DNA of 64,000 nucleotides from Dyadobacter diqingensis (GCF_024220585.1 NZ_JAMXKF010000004.1:620001-684000), one strand, 5' to 3'; counted from the first letter of the stretch, positions 44,516 through 54,373 are shown. The notes: generated by a model not told the origin, from the sequence alone. A program made the numbers and translations.

Positions 44516-45103
44516 ATGTCCTTCCTCGTGCTTGATATTGAAATGACCGGCCCGGAGCCAGGTTGGAATGAAATCATACAGATCGGCGCCGAATTGTTTG
44601 ATGATCAGTGGCGTTCGCTCGGCACGTATCTTCAAAATGTTTACCCGGAAAATGAAGAAGCCTTCACGGCAAAGTCCGAGGAAGTGCACGGATTGTCCAT
44701 TGACGACCTGGAAGACGCACCGATGATTTACGAGGTAATTCCTGAATTTGAGAAGTGGATCAAAAAACTGAATGTTGGAAAACCGAATTTGTCCAATGTG
44801 ATTATTTGCGGCCAGAGTGTAATATATGATATCAATTTTCTACGCTACGCCTATCGTAACGAGAAAATGAACTGGCCCTTTTCAAATAAAATGATTGATC
44901 TGCATACCGTCTCCTATTTATTTTTTATGATGCTGGAAAAGAATGGAAAATCCGTTCCGAGATCATTAAGTCTCGGCTCAGTGGCCAGCTATTTCGGTTT
45001 CGAAAGAGAAGACGAAACCCACAATGCATTGGAAGACGCGCAGCTGACGGCCAGATGTTTCAAAGAATTCTTTAAATTGATAGACAAAGTCAAACTAATA
45101 TGA
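44516..45103 (+). CDS. DEDDh-family 3'-5' exonuclease (oligoribonuclease-like)
   Basis: 195 aa. ExoI FLVLDIEMTGPEPGWNEIIQIG gives Asp7 and Glu9; ExoII lies in VIICGQSVIYDINFL; ExoIII is HNALEDAQLTA with His and Asp. This is the DEDDh exonuclease arrangement seen in DnaQ epsilon and oligoribonuclease. The opening LDIEMTG resembles oligoribonuclease's LDLEMTGL, but the rest diverges, so the substrate (short RNA or DNA) is open. Overlaps the bestrophin gene by ATGA, so the two are co-translated; no functional link is obvious. Confidence 0.85.
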   Translation: MSFLVLDIEMTGPEPGWNEIIQIGAELFDDQWRSLGTYLQNVYPENEEAFTAKSEEVHGLSIDDLEDAPMIYEVIPEFEKWIKKLNVGKPNLSNVIICGQSVIYDINFLRYAYRNEKMNWPFSNKMIDLHTVSYLFFMMLEKNGKSVPRSLSLGSVASYFGFEREDETHNALEDAQLTARCFKEFFKLIDKVKLI

Positions 45104-45981
45104 TCGATTACAATCCAAAAGATTGGATAAAATATATATTCTACTTTCAAAAAGCTGACACGGTCAGGAAACTGATGCCACTCATTCTGGGCATCGGTGT
45201 ATATTCCACGGTATTGTCTTACCTTATTCTTATCGTATGGCGGGTCGGCGAAAATACCGATCTTAAGAATATCTCCTTGATGCACTCGCTGCTCGGGTTT
45301 GTGATTTCCATGCTGCTCGTTTTTCGTACCAACACGGCTTATGACCGCTGGTGGGAAGGCCGGAAACAATGGGGCGGATTGATGAATTCCAGTCGAAATC
45401 TTTCCCTGAAAATAAGCGGGCTTGTCGGAAAAGAACATCCGCAGGAACTTGAATTTTTCAGAGTTATGATCCCAAATTATGCGTTTGCCTTCAAAAACCA
45501 TCTTCGGGGCCGGTTCATTGCCAATGATTTTACAGAATTACCGGAATTCAAACAATCAGATCTGCACCTTGACGACCATATTCCTAACCAGATCGCGGCG
45601 GCCCTGTTCAGAAAATCAGTCGAATTACAGCGCAGCGGCATTATCCTGCCCGAACATGTTTTACTCTTAAATACTGAACTGGAATCCTTTACCAATATTT
45701 GCGGTGCCTGCGAAAGGATCAAAAACACCCCTATTCCATTGTCATACAGTTCTTTCATCAAGAAATTCATTTCGATGTATTGCATAACGCTTCCGATCGG
45801 TTATGTTTTCAGCCTGCATTTTCTGGTGATTCCTTTCGTCATGTTCGTTTTTTACGTCCTGGCCAGTCTTGAAGTAATCGCAGAAGAAATCGAAGATCCG
45901 TTTGGTGTCGACGCAAACGACCTGCCTATCGACCGGATTTGCCAGGGTATACAAACCTCTGCCAACGCCCTGTTGAAGTAA
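45100..45981 (+). CDS. Bestrophin/UPF0187 family anion channel
   Basis: 293 aa. Four hydrophobic segments; the signature NTAYDRWWEGRKQWGGLMNSSRNL (~73-96) and EEIEDPFGVDANDLPID near the end mark the bacterial bestrophin/YneE family, pentameric anion channels. The pore-lining helix region near LGFVISMLLVFRTN matches the family layout. Start overlaps the exonuclease gene stop. Confidence 0.9.
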   Translation: MIDYNPKDWIKYIFYFQKADTVRKLMPLILGIGVYSTVLSYLILIVWRVGENTDLKNISLMHSLLGFVISMLLVFRTNTAYDRWWEGRKQWGGLMNSSRNLSLKISGLVGKEHPQELEFFRVMIPNYAFAFKNHLRGRFIANDFTELPEFKQSDLHLDDHIPNQIAAALFRKSVELQRSGIILPEHVLLLNTELESFTNICGACERIKNTPIPLSYSSFIKKFISMYCITLPIGYVFSLHFLVIPFVMFVFYVLASLEVIAEEIEDPFGVDANDLPIDRICQGIQTSANALLK

Positions 45982-46302
45982 CCACCGGTTTTAGTACATT
46001 TTCGTGATCAATTCTTAAAAAGTCATTAGAATTCACTCAAATTTAATTTATTTTTCAGGACGTCATTTAAACCCGAATTTTCGGGTTTAATCATCTTTTT
46101 TGAGTAATGACAGTAAATTAAAAGGCACTTCCCTTCATTTTGCAATTTTCCGCTAATTATTGCATTATTCTTCTCCCGATTTTTCAAAATTTGTTAAAAA
46201 CCGCGATTCCGCCCGAATTAGGTACTTTCCAAATGATCGTGTTACTTGCATATGATCCTCAGGGATTGTTATTTATTATTCACCAGATAACCATCGATTC
46301 AT
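45982..46302. other. Intergenic region
   Basis: Holds the bestrophin gene terminator (46067-46098) and ~200 bp of AT-rich sequence in front of the secreted repeat protein gene. No RNA gene or further ORF was seen. Confidence 0.5.
46067..46098 (+). terminator. Intrinsic terminator after the bestrophin gene
   Basis: TTAAACCCGAA and TTCGGGTTTAA pair (46067-46090), followed by TCATCTTTTTT. Confidence 0.75.
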
Positions 46303-46725
46303 ATGTATAAGTCACCCTTCATCATAGCTGTTTTGTTATCGGCAGGATTAATTTTTAACTCTGCCAATGCACAATCATCTAATCAGGTTGATCCGGGCAT
46401 ATCAACGCATAATTATAAACATCCTAATAAAGCTGCGAAAGCCAAGGCTCAGCGTACAGATGAAATTGTTGTGTCAAACATCAATACCATCGAGACATAC
46501 AGTAAGCAGCAAAATAGCCGTTACGTGAGTACAACTCCTAAATATGCGCCACGTGCCACGCCATTGGTGCTGAACAGGACGTATCAAAAAGAAGGCGTTG
46601 ATATTAATCCGCTGATATCGCCAAGAAATTATAAGACGCCGAACGTTGCGGATAAAAGTCAAAAAACAACGGTCGTTAGTTTAGACAGCAGAGCGGATTC
46701 GCTGGTTAGCTCGACTGGCAATTAG
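46303..46725 (+). CDS. Secreted protein with two NYKxPN repeat units
   Basis: 140 aa. Signal peptide MYKSPFIIAVLLSAGLIFNSANAQ. The mature part is polar and probably flexible. Two similar units stand out: DPGISTHNYKHPNKA (~30-44) and NPLISPRNYKTPNVA (~102-116), sharing P.IS..NYK.PN.A. No known domain. Monocistronic, with a terminator 18 bp after the stop. Perhaps a small surface-associated protein; function unrecognised. Confidence 0.7.
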   Translation: MYKSPFIIAVLLSAGLIFNSANAQSSNQVDPGISTHNYKHPNKAAKAKAQRTDEIVVSNINTIETYSKQQNSRYVSTTPKYAPRATPLVLNRTYQKEGVDINPLISPRNYKTPNVADKSQKTTVVSLDSRADSLVSSTGN

Positions 46726-47043
46726 AGTTTAGAAAATTGGATTAAAAAACCGGTTCCGAAAGGTTCCGGTTTTTTTGTTGCCCGATGGTTTCGGTTCCCT
46801 TTTTCCAGCAAATGTTCCTCAAAAACGAAAGTTCTTTAAAAAGTACAAAATGTACCTTTTTTTATTATTGAAATAATACAAATTAATGAAATTTAATTTG
46901 AACCAATAGCGTTAATACTTCAAACAGAGGAAGAATATAGAACCGAACCCTGATTAGATTAACACCATAAAGAATTTACGAACTTCTGCGAAATATTATA
47001 TTTAACAATAGTTAGAACAAGTCGCGGATAAACTTTAATACAC
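46726..47043. other. Intergenic region with terminator and AT-rich inverted repeats
   Basis: After the terminator at 46744-46776 there are two inverted repeats, GTACA-AAA-TGTAC (46843-46855) and TATTATT-GA-AATAATA (46863-46878), then ~165 bp leading to the MFS transporter gene. They may be operator sites of that gene. No ORF of note. Confidence 0.45.
46744..46776 (+). terminator. Intrinsic terminator
   Basis: AAAAAACCGG (46744-46753) with CCGGTTTTTT (46766-46775), an inner CC/GG pair closing a GAAA loop. Confidence 0.8.
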
Positions 47044-48213
47044 ATGTCATATACTATTCTAGCCCCGTCCCAATCCCAGTCGAAAAAATATCTCCGGCTT
47101 GCTGTCGCTGCTTTTTTCTTTGTTCAGGGATTGAGTTTTGCAGCCTGGGCGAGCCGGATTCCGGATATCAAAAATATGCTGCACCTTACCGAAGGAGGTT
47201 TGGGAACTGTTTTGCTGGCATTACCACTGGGACTTATGGCAAGTTTGCCAATCTCGGGTTGGATGGTTACCAAATACGGCAGTAAAAAGATGGTCCTTTT
47301 CGGAGCTATTCTTTACGCCATCACATTGACCTTTATCGGTTTTGCTACCAGAACGGAACACCTCGTAATTGTACTTTTTGCTTTCGGTCTTTGGGGGAAC
47401 CTTTGTAACATCGCGGTAAATACACAGGCTGTCGCGGTAGAGCAGGTATATGGCAAATCGATCATGGCTTCATTTCACGGATTGTGGAGCCTTGCAGGTT
47501 TCGTCAGTGCGATGATCGGGACATTGTTTATCTCGATTAACATCCCGCCGCATATTCACTTCATGGTTATCGCAGTTGTTGCGTTCGCTATTATTTTCAC
47601 TGCCTATAAACACACGATGCCTGACAGCGAAAAAAGTCAGGATGAAGAACAACCGATGTTTGTAAAACCCGACCGCGATCTGTTAATGTTAGGTTTGATC
47701 GGTTTTTGTGCAATGGTTTGTGAAGGCGCCATGTTCGACTGGTCAGGGGTGTATTTCATGGAAGTGGTAAAAGTGCCTGCATCTATGAAAACCATGGGAT
47801 ATGTTGCTTTCATGGGAACCATGACAGGCGGCCGTTTCGCTGGTGACTGGCTTGCAAACAAAATCGGCAGAAAGAAAATGCTTCAGATAAGCGGTTTGTT
47901 TATGGCCAGCGGTTTAGCCATAGCGGTATTTTTACCATACATGGCCACAGCGACTTTCGGATTATTATTAGTAGGTTTCGGAGTTTCCTCTGTGGTACCC
48001 CTGGTTTACAGCGCAGCCGGAAGATCAACAACGATGTCGGCAGGTATGGCGTTAGCCGCCGTATCTTCAATCAGCTTTATCGGCTTCCTGATCGGTCCTC
48101 CCCTAATCGGGATCGTCGCTCAGTTCGCTGACTTGCGTTTTTCTTTCGCGGTTGTCGGGATGCTTGCTTTCTGTACAACGCTGCTGTCTTCAAAAGCAAA
48201 ATTGATTCAATAG
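47044..48213 (+). CDS. MFS transporter (sugar/fucose-permease-like)
   Basis: 389 aa, twelve predicted helices with no signal peptide. N-terminal QGLSFAAWASRIPDIKN and GLGTVLLALPLGLMASLPISG, then a loop TKYGSKKM (the A-motif basic segment), and GRFAGDWLANKIGRKKM between helices 8 and 9 (second A-motif). This pattern fits the bacterial MFS group annotated as fucose-permease-like or drug efflux. A long leader with inverted repeats precedes it, so it may be regulated, but no regulator gene is adjacent. Substrate not predictable. Confidence 0.85.
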   Translation: MSYTILAPSQSQSKKYLRLAVAAFFFVQGLSFAAWASRIPDIKNMLHLTEGGLGTVLLALPLGLMASLPISGWMVTKYGSKKMVLFGAILYAITLTFIGFATRTEHLVIVLFAFGLWGNLCNIAVNTQAVAVEQVYGKSIMASFHGLWSLAGFVSAMIGTLFISINIPPHIHFMVIAVVAFAIIFTAYKHTMPDSEKSQDEEQPMFVKPDRDLLMLGLIGFCAMVCEGAMFDWSGVYFMEVVKVPASMKTMGYVAFMGTMTGGRFAGDWLANKIGRKKMLQISGLFMASGLAIAVFLPYMATATFGLLLVGFGVSSVVPLVYSAAGRSTTMSAGMALAAVSSISFIGFLIGPPLIGIVAQFADLRFSFAVVGMLAFCTTLLSSKAKLIQ

Positions 48214-48258
48214 TTTGAGCCTGATTTAGGATTAAACCATAGTTTGGTATATTTTTAG

Positions 48259-48295
48259 TAGCCTGGATGATAACCTTTCATCCAGGCTATTTTTT
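48259..48295 (+). terminator. Intrinsic terminator after the MFS gene
   Basis: TAGCCTGGATGA (48259-48270), loop TAACCTT, TCATCCAGGCTA (48278-48289), then TTTTTT. Confidence 0.85.
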
Positions 48296-48304
48296 AATTA
48301 CGAT

Positions 48305-49306
48305 ATGAAAACAATACTGTTCACAGCCATGCTGGCCATGCTCTCTTTTCAGCTAAAAGCACAGAATGACTCGCTCCGCAACCTCGATATCAATCTTGAA
48401 AATTATCAGTATCCCTTTCCCGTGTCATTTCTGGACATGATTATTCAGGGAGAAAAACTAAAAATGGCTTTTATGGATATCCGGCCCGAAAAGCCGAACG
48501 GCAAAACGGTCGTTCTCCTGCATGGAAAAAACTTTAACGGAGCGTATTGGGCAGAAACCGCCAGGGCTTTAACGAATTCTGGCTTTCGCGTGGTTATTCC
48601 CGATCAGATCGGATTCGGAAAATCTTCCAAACCGGCACATTTCCAATATTCGTTTCATCAGCTGGCAGCCAATACGAGGAAAATACTGGACACTTTAAAA
48701 ATATCATCAGTCACTGTATTAGGCCATTCGATGGGTGGCATGGTCGCTTCACGATTTGCGCTGATGTATCCGCAAATGGTTGAAAAACTTGTGCTTGAAA
48801 ACCCGATCGGACTGGAAGATTACAAGCTGAAAGTGCCGTATCAGTCAGTCGATCAATGGTATCAGAGTGAACTGAAAAGTAATTTTGAGTCCATAAAAAA
48901 ATACCAGCTCAACAGTTATTACGACGGAAAATGGAAACCGGCTTACACGCGATGGGTTAATCTTTCTGCCGGCTGGACGCTTAACAAGGATTATCCAAAG
49001 GTCGCCTGGAACAATGCGCTTACTTATGACCTGATCATGACCCAGCCCGTGGTATATGAGTTACCAAACATTCAGACACCAACGCTACTCATCATCGGGC
49101 AGCGCGACCGCAGTGCCGTTGGCAAAAACTATGCTTCCGCAGAAGACCAGAAAACAATGGGCAATTATCCCGAACTTGGAAAGAAGACGCACTCGGTTAT
49201 TAAAAACAGTCAGTTGGTTGAGCTGGACAATATCGGCCACCTTCCACATATTGAAGATTTTGACCGGTTTATCAAACCATTGCTGAACTTCCTGAACCAG
49301 CCTTGA
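48305..49306 (+). CDS. Exported alpha/beta hydrolase
   Basis: 333 aa. Signal peptide MKTILFTAMLAMLSFQLKAQ. Alpha/beta hydrolase core: LLHGKNFNGAYW (oxyanion), DQIGFGKSSKP, nucleophile Ser142 in VLGHSMGGMVASR, acid in IIGQRDRSAVG and His in LDNIGHLPHIED. The GFGKSSKP and HSMGG patterns are those of epoxide hydrolases, haloalkane dehalogenases and proline iminopeptidases; the particular activity cannot be fixed. Exported to the periplasm or beyond. Confidence 0.88.
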   Translation: MKTILFTAMLAMLSFQLKAQNDSLRNLDINLENYQYPFPVSFLDMIIQGEKLKMAFMDIRPEKPNGKTVVLLHGKNFNGAYWAETARALTNSGFRVVIPDQIGFGKSSKPAHFQYSFHQLAANTRKILDTLKISSVTVLGHSMGGMVASRFALMYPQMVEKLVLENPIGLEDYKLKVPYQSVDQWYQSELKSNFESIKKYQLNSYYDGKWKPAYTRWVNLSAGWTLNKDYPKVAWNNALTYDLIMTQPVVYELPNIQTPTLLIIGQRDRSAVGKNYASAEDQKTMGNYPELGKKTHSVIKNSQLVELDNIGHLPHIEDFDRFIKPLLNFLNQP

Positions 49307-49587
49307 CCAATCATCTCCGTATCTAAAAAATCACATTTCAGTTTTCGTTAAAACCCACAAAAATCCAGGCTTCCACCACACGATAACTAAGATTTTTTGC
49401 TTGTTTGATATGATTAGCCTATTTTTAGTATGAGCTTTCCTATCAGACAAAATGCAGGTCAAGACAAAGGATCCTACGCCATACAGGAAATTTCATATTT
49501 TTCGATTTACCAATCTCACTTCATCATACGAATAGCATAGCCAATTAACCGCCAAACCTCAACCTATGAATATACATTACCCTCTCT

Positions 49588-51210
49588 ATGATTCATCATT
49601 TATATTTTAAGCTTTCTGTTTTTCTTGTTTTATTGATTGTCAGCGGCTGTTTATCAAAGTTTTACATGCTGCCGGAAGGGAATAAATTGTCATCACAACG
49701 GGCAATTGTTTACTTATTCCTCTTACTGACGGTAACATTTCTGGTTCGTCTTCCATACGTTGTCGATGTGGAGCTTAATATTGACACCAGTACCTGGCTA
49801 AGTGCCGTGATCGCCATTAAACATTATCCTGATCAGCTCTGGACATTTTTAAATTATACAGATTCCCGCCCGTTAACTGTACTGCCGTTACTTATCGTCT
49901 CATTTTTAGGAATTCACACAGGGTATTATGTTTCTGAGTGCGTTGGAATTATTTTCTGGCTGGGATCGGTATTTTTCCTTTTCAAAACCCTGAATTTATT
50001 TCTCACAAAACAGGCAAGTTTACTGATTTGTTGGGGGCTGTGTCTGTTGATAGGAACCATGTATTTGTCCGATTACACCTCCTACAACTCCGAACAGGTC
50101 GGTATTTTGATGTTGTCGGCCGCTGTGTATGGTTACACAAGTTATCTCAAAAAAATACGCAGTAGCCATCTGCTAATCCTGGGAACCGGTTTTATCCTGG
50201 GAAACCTGCCTTTCGTAAAATTTCAGAATGTACCGATGGGACTGCTCATTGCCGGATTTTTTCTGTTTGAAATTATCAACCGGAAGGAATGGAAAAAGGC
50301 GTTTTTGTTGATTACAGGCGGCATTCTTCCAACCCTGCTCATTAATATCTATTATATTTCACAGGGAAAGCTGGAAATGTTCTGGAATAACTACTTCTGG
50401 AATTACTTTTATTACTCATACACGACACAATTTTCCAGTGTGCCCATCGGAGAACGTTTTAACCCGATACGTGTTGCAAAATTCATTTACAATTCCCAGA
50501 ATTCCAGGGTCTATCTGCTGACGGTCACTGCCCTTATCATGGCCTGTCTGGCAACAGGTTACAAATCTGTTTTTTCGGCAAAAAATCCGGTCAGAACCGT
50601 CCTGCTCTTTGGTTTTCTTTTCATTCTGGTAAGTTTGTATTCCCTTTTTCAATCGGGTAATTCTTTCCAGCATTACCGGTTATATCTTTTCATTCCGCTG
50701 ACATTATTCTTCGGGCTCCTGACAGGAATTTTATCCGCTGAACGTCAGAAGTTGATGCTCATGATATTTCTGTCACTGTCTACGCTCGCAGCCGGCATTA
50801 ATATGCTTGCCAGACCTGAAAGTGTAGACATGTCACACGCCGATCTCGACCGTAAAATCGTGCAGCGCATCAAAGCCAACTCCTCCGAAAAAGATCCTAT
50901 TGTCATTTGGGGCTGGCGCGACCAGCTTTATGTGCATGCCAACAGGCCGATGGGCTACCGCGATGCCCACACGTTCCACTTTTCGCTTAAATCTGAATTA
51001 ATCCCTACATGGACAGCCGATTTAATGGCCGATTTACAAACCAATAAACCGCTGTTGTTCATTGATACAACGCAGCCGGAGGATTATTCCATTTTCAGTA
51101 AAATTTTGGTTGCCCATGAAAAAATACCCGCTGTCCAACAATACGTTAGCCGGTTTTACCACCTGATTGACACCATTGACGGGACACGGATCTACAAGAG
51201 AAACAACTGA
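49588..51210 (+). CDS. Polytopic membrane protein, possible GT-C glycosyltransferase
   Basis: 540 aa with about eleven to twelve hydrophobic helices, then a ~130-residue soluble C-terminal region (IVIWGWRDQLYVHANRPMGYRDAHTFH... LLFIDTTQPEDYSIFSKI). The first extracytoplasmic loop carries NIDTSTWLSAVIAI and TDSRPLTVLPLLI, an acidic loop position where GT-C glycosyltransferases (dolichyl-P-mannose:protein mannosyltransferase-like, ArnT-like) hold the catalytic Asp. The overall shape fits GT-C, but no family motif is certain. Preceded by ~280 bp without other genes and followed by a terminator. Confidence 0.6.
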   Translation: MIHHLYFKLSVFLVLLIVSGCLSKFYMLPEGNKLSSQRAIVYLFLLLTVTFLVRLPYVVDVELNIDTSTWLSAVIAIKHYPDQLWTFLNYTDSRPLTVLPLLIVSFLGIHTGYYVSECVGIIFWLGSVFFLFKTLNLFLTKQASLLICWGLCLLIGTMYLSDYTSYNSEQVGILMLSAAVYGYTSYLKKIRSSHLLILGTGFILGNLPFVKFQNVPMGLLIAGFFLFEIINRKEWKKAFLLITGGILPTLLINIYYISQGKLEMFWNNYFWNYFYYSYTTQFSSVPIGERFNPIRVAKFIYNSQNSRVYLLTVTALIMACLATGYKSVFSAKNPVRTVLLFGFLFILVSLYSLFQSGNSFQHYRLYLFIPLTLFFGLLTGILSAERQKLMLMIFLSLSTLAAGINMLARPESVDMSHADLDRKIVQRIKANSSEKDPIVIWGWRDQLYVHANRPMGYRDAHTFHFSLKSELIPTWTADLMADLQTNKPLLFIDTTQPEDYSIFSKILVAHEKIPAVQQYVSRFYHLIDTIDGTRIYKRNN

Positions 51211-51223
51211 TCCTGGCAAAAGA

Positions 51224-51277
51224 AAATCCGTACTATTTGACGCATCATCAGCTGATATCATTCAATAGTACGGATTT
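51224..51277. terminator. Bidirectional intrinsic terminator
   Basis: A 14-bp perfect stem AAATCCGTACTATT (51224-51237) with AATAGTACGGATTT (51264-51277) and a 26-nt loop, between convergent genes. Confidence 0.75.
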
Positions 51278-51294
51278 AGAGCGCAAAGAAATGT

Positions 51295-52215
51295 CTATCC
51301 CAGGAACTGTTTCAGATAATTGCGGCTCGTTAGAATAGCCGTTTGAACATCCTGAATGTTAGACTCATAAGCCTTATCTTCCACCTCGATCACAACGGGA
51401 CCTCTATATCTCACGTCCGTCAACGCGCCAAAAAATCCGCGCCAGTTAACATCACCAAGGCCTGGCAGTTTGGGAGAATGATATTCCAAAGGGTTTACCA
51501 TGATGCCTACTCGATCGAGCTTGTCTTTATATAATTTCACATCTTTCAAATGAATGTGATGTAACCTGTCTTTGTAACCATAAATCGGCTTTATCTCATC
51601 CATCATCTGCCAGATCATGTGTGAAGGGTCGTAATTCAGACCAAAAATACGGCTCGGTATAATCTCGAACATACGGTCCCAAACGGCAGGGCTTATCGCC
51701 AGGTTTTTTCCGCCCGGCCATTCATCATCCGTGAAAAACATCGGGCAGTTTTCAATCGCAAGTTTCACATTATTTTCCTCCGCAACCTTCACGATCGCAG
51801 GCCAGACATCGGCAAACGTCGCCAGGTTATCCTTGATACTTTTGGAAGGATCGCGGCCTATGAAAGTTGTAACCACCGGAATATCCAGTTTGGCGGCTCC
51901 GCGGATAACCTGCTTGATGTGTTCCAGATAAAATTCTGACTTAACCGGATCCGGGTCCAGTGGATTTGGATAATACCCAAGTGCTGAAATACTCACCTGA
52001 GCCTCATTCAGAGCATATTTTATTTCTGAAACCTTTTTATCAGTCAGGTTATTGACATCAATATGCGTGACGCCGGCATATCTTCTGCTATCGGCGTTGT
52101 CGGCCGGCCAGCACATCATTTCCACACATGAAAAGCCGTTGTGGCTTGCAAATTTAACGACATGTTCAAATCCAAAATCGGCTAATATGGCACTATTAAA
52201 ACCTAATTTAAGCAT
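51295..52215 (-). CDS. Sugar phosphate isomerase/epimerase family protein
   Basis: 306 aa xylose-isomerase-like TIM barrel (AP_endonuc_2). Metal-binding residues appear in conserved strand ends: LAIENCPMFF (Glu), GLNYDPSHMIWQMMD (Asp, His), RLHHIHLKDVKLY (His) and VVIEVEDKAY (Glu). No signal peptide, so cytoplasmic. Members interconvert keto and aldo sugars or inositol derivatives; the substrate is not readable here. Monocistronic, divergent from the LytS/LytTR pair. Confidence 0.88.
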   Translation of the reverse strand: MLKLGFNSAILADFGFEHVVKFASHNGFSCVEMMCWPADNADSRRYAGVTHIDVNNLTDKKVSEIKYALNEAQVSISALGYYPNPLDPDPVKSEFYLEHIKQVIRGAAKLDIPVVTTFIGRDPSKSIKDNLATFADVWPAIVKVAEENNVKLAIENCPMFFTDDEWPGGKNLAISPAVWDRMFEIIPSRIFGLNYDPSHMIWQMMDEIKPIYGYKDRLHHIHLKDVKLYKDKLDRVGIMVNPLEYHSPKLPGLGDVNWRGFFGALTDVRYRGPVVIEVEDKAYESNIQDVQTAILTSRNYLKQFLG

Positions 52216-52397
52216 AACAAAAGGGATTAGTATATTGAAATCTGTTTTTGTAAAAATCCGGAAATCTCTACAACTTATAACCGTGAAATTAAGGATTACC
52301 TTTTAAAATAACGCGAATTACCGACACATTCCGGGCAAATACCGCAAAGGTTTTTTAGTAAACTTCCGGTTTCGTACATTTCTGAAAATTGACACCG

Positions 52398-53435
52398 ATG
52401 AAAATATCAAAAGTCAGGATTCTCAGCCATATATTTCTCATTATTGCTTTCCTGGCATTACCCTACATCTTTGCCCCAACAGGCTTCCCGAGTTTCGCGG
52501 AACTGGAAAAGAATGCCCATGAACGAACCCATCTGGCTTCTTATATTCTGATGCTGGCGTTTTTCTATTTTCATTATTATGAGTTGCTGCCAAAATACTA
52601 CTTCAACAAAAAGTATGTCATTTACGGAGCTGCTATCCTTTGCTTTTTCGCCGGGTTGATCCTGCTCATACATCTGCTGGACAAGCCTCATGGAATGCCC
52701 AGAGCGTTTCCTGGCCCGCCCCCGCGTACCATGAAATTTGATAAGCCGCCAGGTGCTTTTGAAAACAGTCAGACCATGTTCCTCTTTCTCGTCGGTCTAT
52801 TTGTTTCATTCGCCTTGCGTATCAATGACCGGCTAAAAAGAGCCGAACGGGAAAAACTTCATAGCCAATTGTCGTACCTTAAAGCGCAGATTAACCCGCA
52901 TTTCCTTTTCAATACACTAAACAGCATTTATTCGCTGGCAATAGAAAAGTCGGACCGGACAGCCGACGCCGTTGTGATGCTTTCCTCGCTCATGCGTTAT
53001 GTGATACGTGATGCGAGCGAAAGTATGGTACCGTTGAACAAAGAAATCGAGTATATCAAAAACTATGTATCGCTCCAAAAATTCAGACTGGACGATACCG
53101 TTTCGATCGATTTTCAGGTCCATGGCATCGTATCAAACAAACAGATTGCACCGCTAATATTGATATCATTCATCGAAAATGCGTTTAAATATGGCGTTAA
53201 TCCGGAGCAGAAGTCATTAATTGAAATCTCTATAACCTTAAACAACGGCCAGCTCTCCATGCATGTTGCCAATAGCAAACTGCGAATCAGCAGTAACGAA
53301 GAAGAATCGTCCGGCGGTATCGGTATTGGGAATACCCGTACGAGGCTCGAACTGCTGTACCCTGCCAAACATGTACTGACCATTCAGGACAACCCGGATA
53401 CTTTCATTATTGATTTAAAACTTGATCTGTCATGA
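52398..53435 (+). CDS. LytS/YehU-type sensor histidine kinase
   Basis: 345 aa. Four membrane helices in the first ~140 residues, then the His_kinase domain with LKAQINPHFLFNTLNSIYSL (phospho-accepting His168) and a HATPase (IAPLILISFIENAFKYGV, GGIGIGNTRTRLELLY). A proline-rich insert (RAFPGPPPRTMKFDKPPGAF) lies between helices 3 and 4. The open frame starts at a TTG (52389), but ATG 52398 is used by neighbours of this family. Overlaps the LytTR regulator by ATGA: its dedicated partner. Confidence 0.92.
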   Translation: MKISKVRILSHIFLIIAFLALPYIFAPTGFPSFAELEKNAHERTHLASYILMLAFFYFHYYELLPKYYFNKKYVIYGAAILCFFAGLILLIHLLDKPHGMPRAFPGPPPRTMKFDKPPGAFENSQTMFLFLVGLFVSFALRINDRLKRAEREKLHSQLSYLKAQINPHFLFNTLNSIYSLAIEKSDRTADAVVMLSSLMRYVIRDASESMVPLNKEIEYIKNYVSLQKFRLDDTVSIDFQVHGIVSNKQIAPLILISFIENAFKYGVNPEQKSLIEISITLNNGQLSMHVANSKLRISSNEEESSGGIGIGNTRTRLELLYPAKHVLTIQDNPDTFIIDLKLDLS

Positions 53436-54124
53436 TACGAGCCATTGCCCTGGACGATGAACCGCCGGCGCTGCGTATTCTCACGAATTTCAGCAGTCGT
53501 GTCGATTTTGTGGACTTACAAAAAACATTCAGCAGGACGGACGACGCCATGCATTATCTTGAAAATTTCCCCATTGACCTTATTTTTCTTGATATCAATA
53601 TGCCGTCCATGTCCGGACTCGAATTTTATCAGGTCATCCCGCATGAAGCAATGGTTATTTTTACGACAGCCTATGCCGAACATGCCGTCGAAGGGTTTAA
53701 CCTGAACGCGGTCGATTACTTATTGAAACCTTTCACATTTGAACGTTTTCAGCAGGCGACCAACAAAGCAAAAGATTATTACAGTTTCAAAAATCCGTCC
53801 GAAACAGCGGCTTCGAAATATCTGCTGGTCCGTGCCGATTACAGTTTGCACAAAATTGCCTTTTCAGACATATTATTTATAGAAGGCCTGGACGACTACC
53901 TGAAAATCCACATCCAAAATTCAAAACCGCTCGTCGTGCGTATGACGATGAAATCCATGCTTCAAAAATTACCTGAACAGGATTTTATCCGGGTGCACCG
54001 TTCATTCATTATCCCTTTTGACCGGATTGAAAATGTCCGGAATAAAATCATCAGCCTGGCGGGTGAAGAAATCCCCGTCGGGTCCAGCTATGAAGAAGCG
54101 TTTGGGAAAAGATTTAAATCATAA
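53432..54124 (+). CDS. LytTR-family response regulator
   Basis: 230 aa. N-terminal receiver with ALDDEPPALRIL, phospho-acceptor Asp54 in LIFLDINMPSMSG, Thr and Lys at TTAYAEHAVEGF and DYLLKPFTF; C-terminal LytTR DNA-binding domain (~130-230) with LFIEGLDDYLKIH, FIRVHRSFIIPFDRIE and IPVGSSYEEAF. Operon with the LytS-type kinase. Targets unknown; a terminator follows. Confidence 0.93.
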   Translation: MIRAIALDDEPPALRILTNFSSRVDFVDLQKTFSRTDDAMHYLENFPIDLIFLDINMPSMSGLEFYQVIPHEAMVIFTTAYAEHAVEGFNLNAVDYLLKPFTFERFQQATNKAKDYYSFKNPSETAASKYLLVRADYSLHKIAFSDILFIEGLDDYLKIHIQNSKPLVVRMTMKSMLQKLPEQDFIRVHRSFIIPFDRIENVRNKIISLAGEEIPVGSSYEEAFGKRFKS

Positions 54125-54155
54125 CGACTGCATTATTTAACCTGCTAAATTGAAT

Positions 54156-54189
54156 AACCCGGACTTCGAAAGAGGCCCGGGATTTTTTT
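54156..54189 (+). terminator. Intrinsic terminator
   Basis: CCCGG (54158-54162) with CCGGG (54177-54181) around a CGAA-type loop, followed by ATTTTTTT. Confidence 0.7.
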
Positions 54190-54373
54190 GCCGCAAAATA
54201 AATTCATCAAGGAAAAATAACCTCCATCAATCCCCGCTACCATTTGTAACTATACTGCACTGATAAATCACATGAATTTTAGTAATATTGACATAAGAAA
54301 GCGGAAAACCGGCGAAAATCCTGCCCTATGACGCTTTCCATAATGAGTATCAACCAACAAATTTCAATTGAAC

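Noticed and set aside
44989..45501. 170-codon minus-strand ORF
   Set aside because: Antisense across the exonuclease and bestrophin genes, both well supported by motifs.
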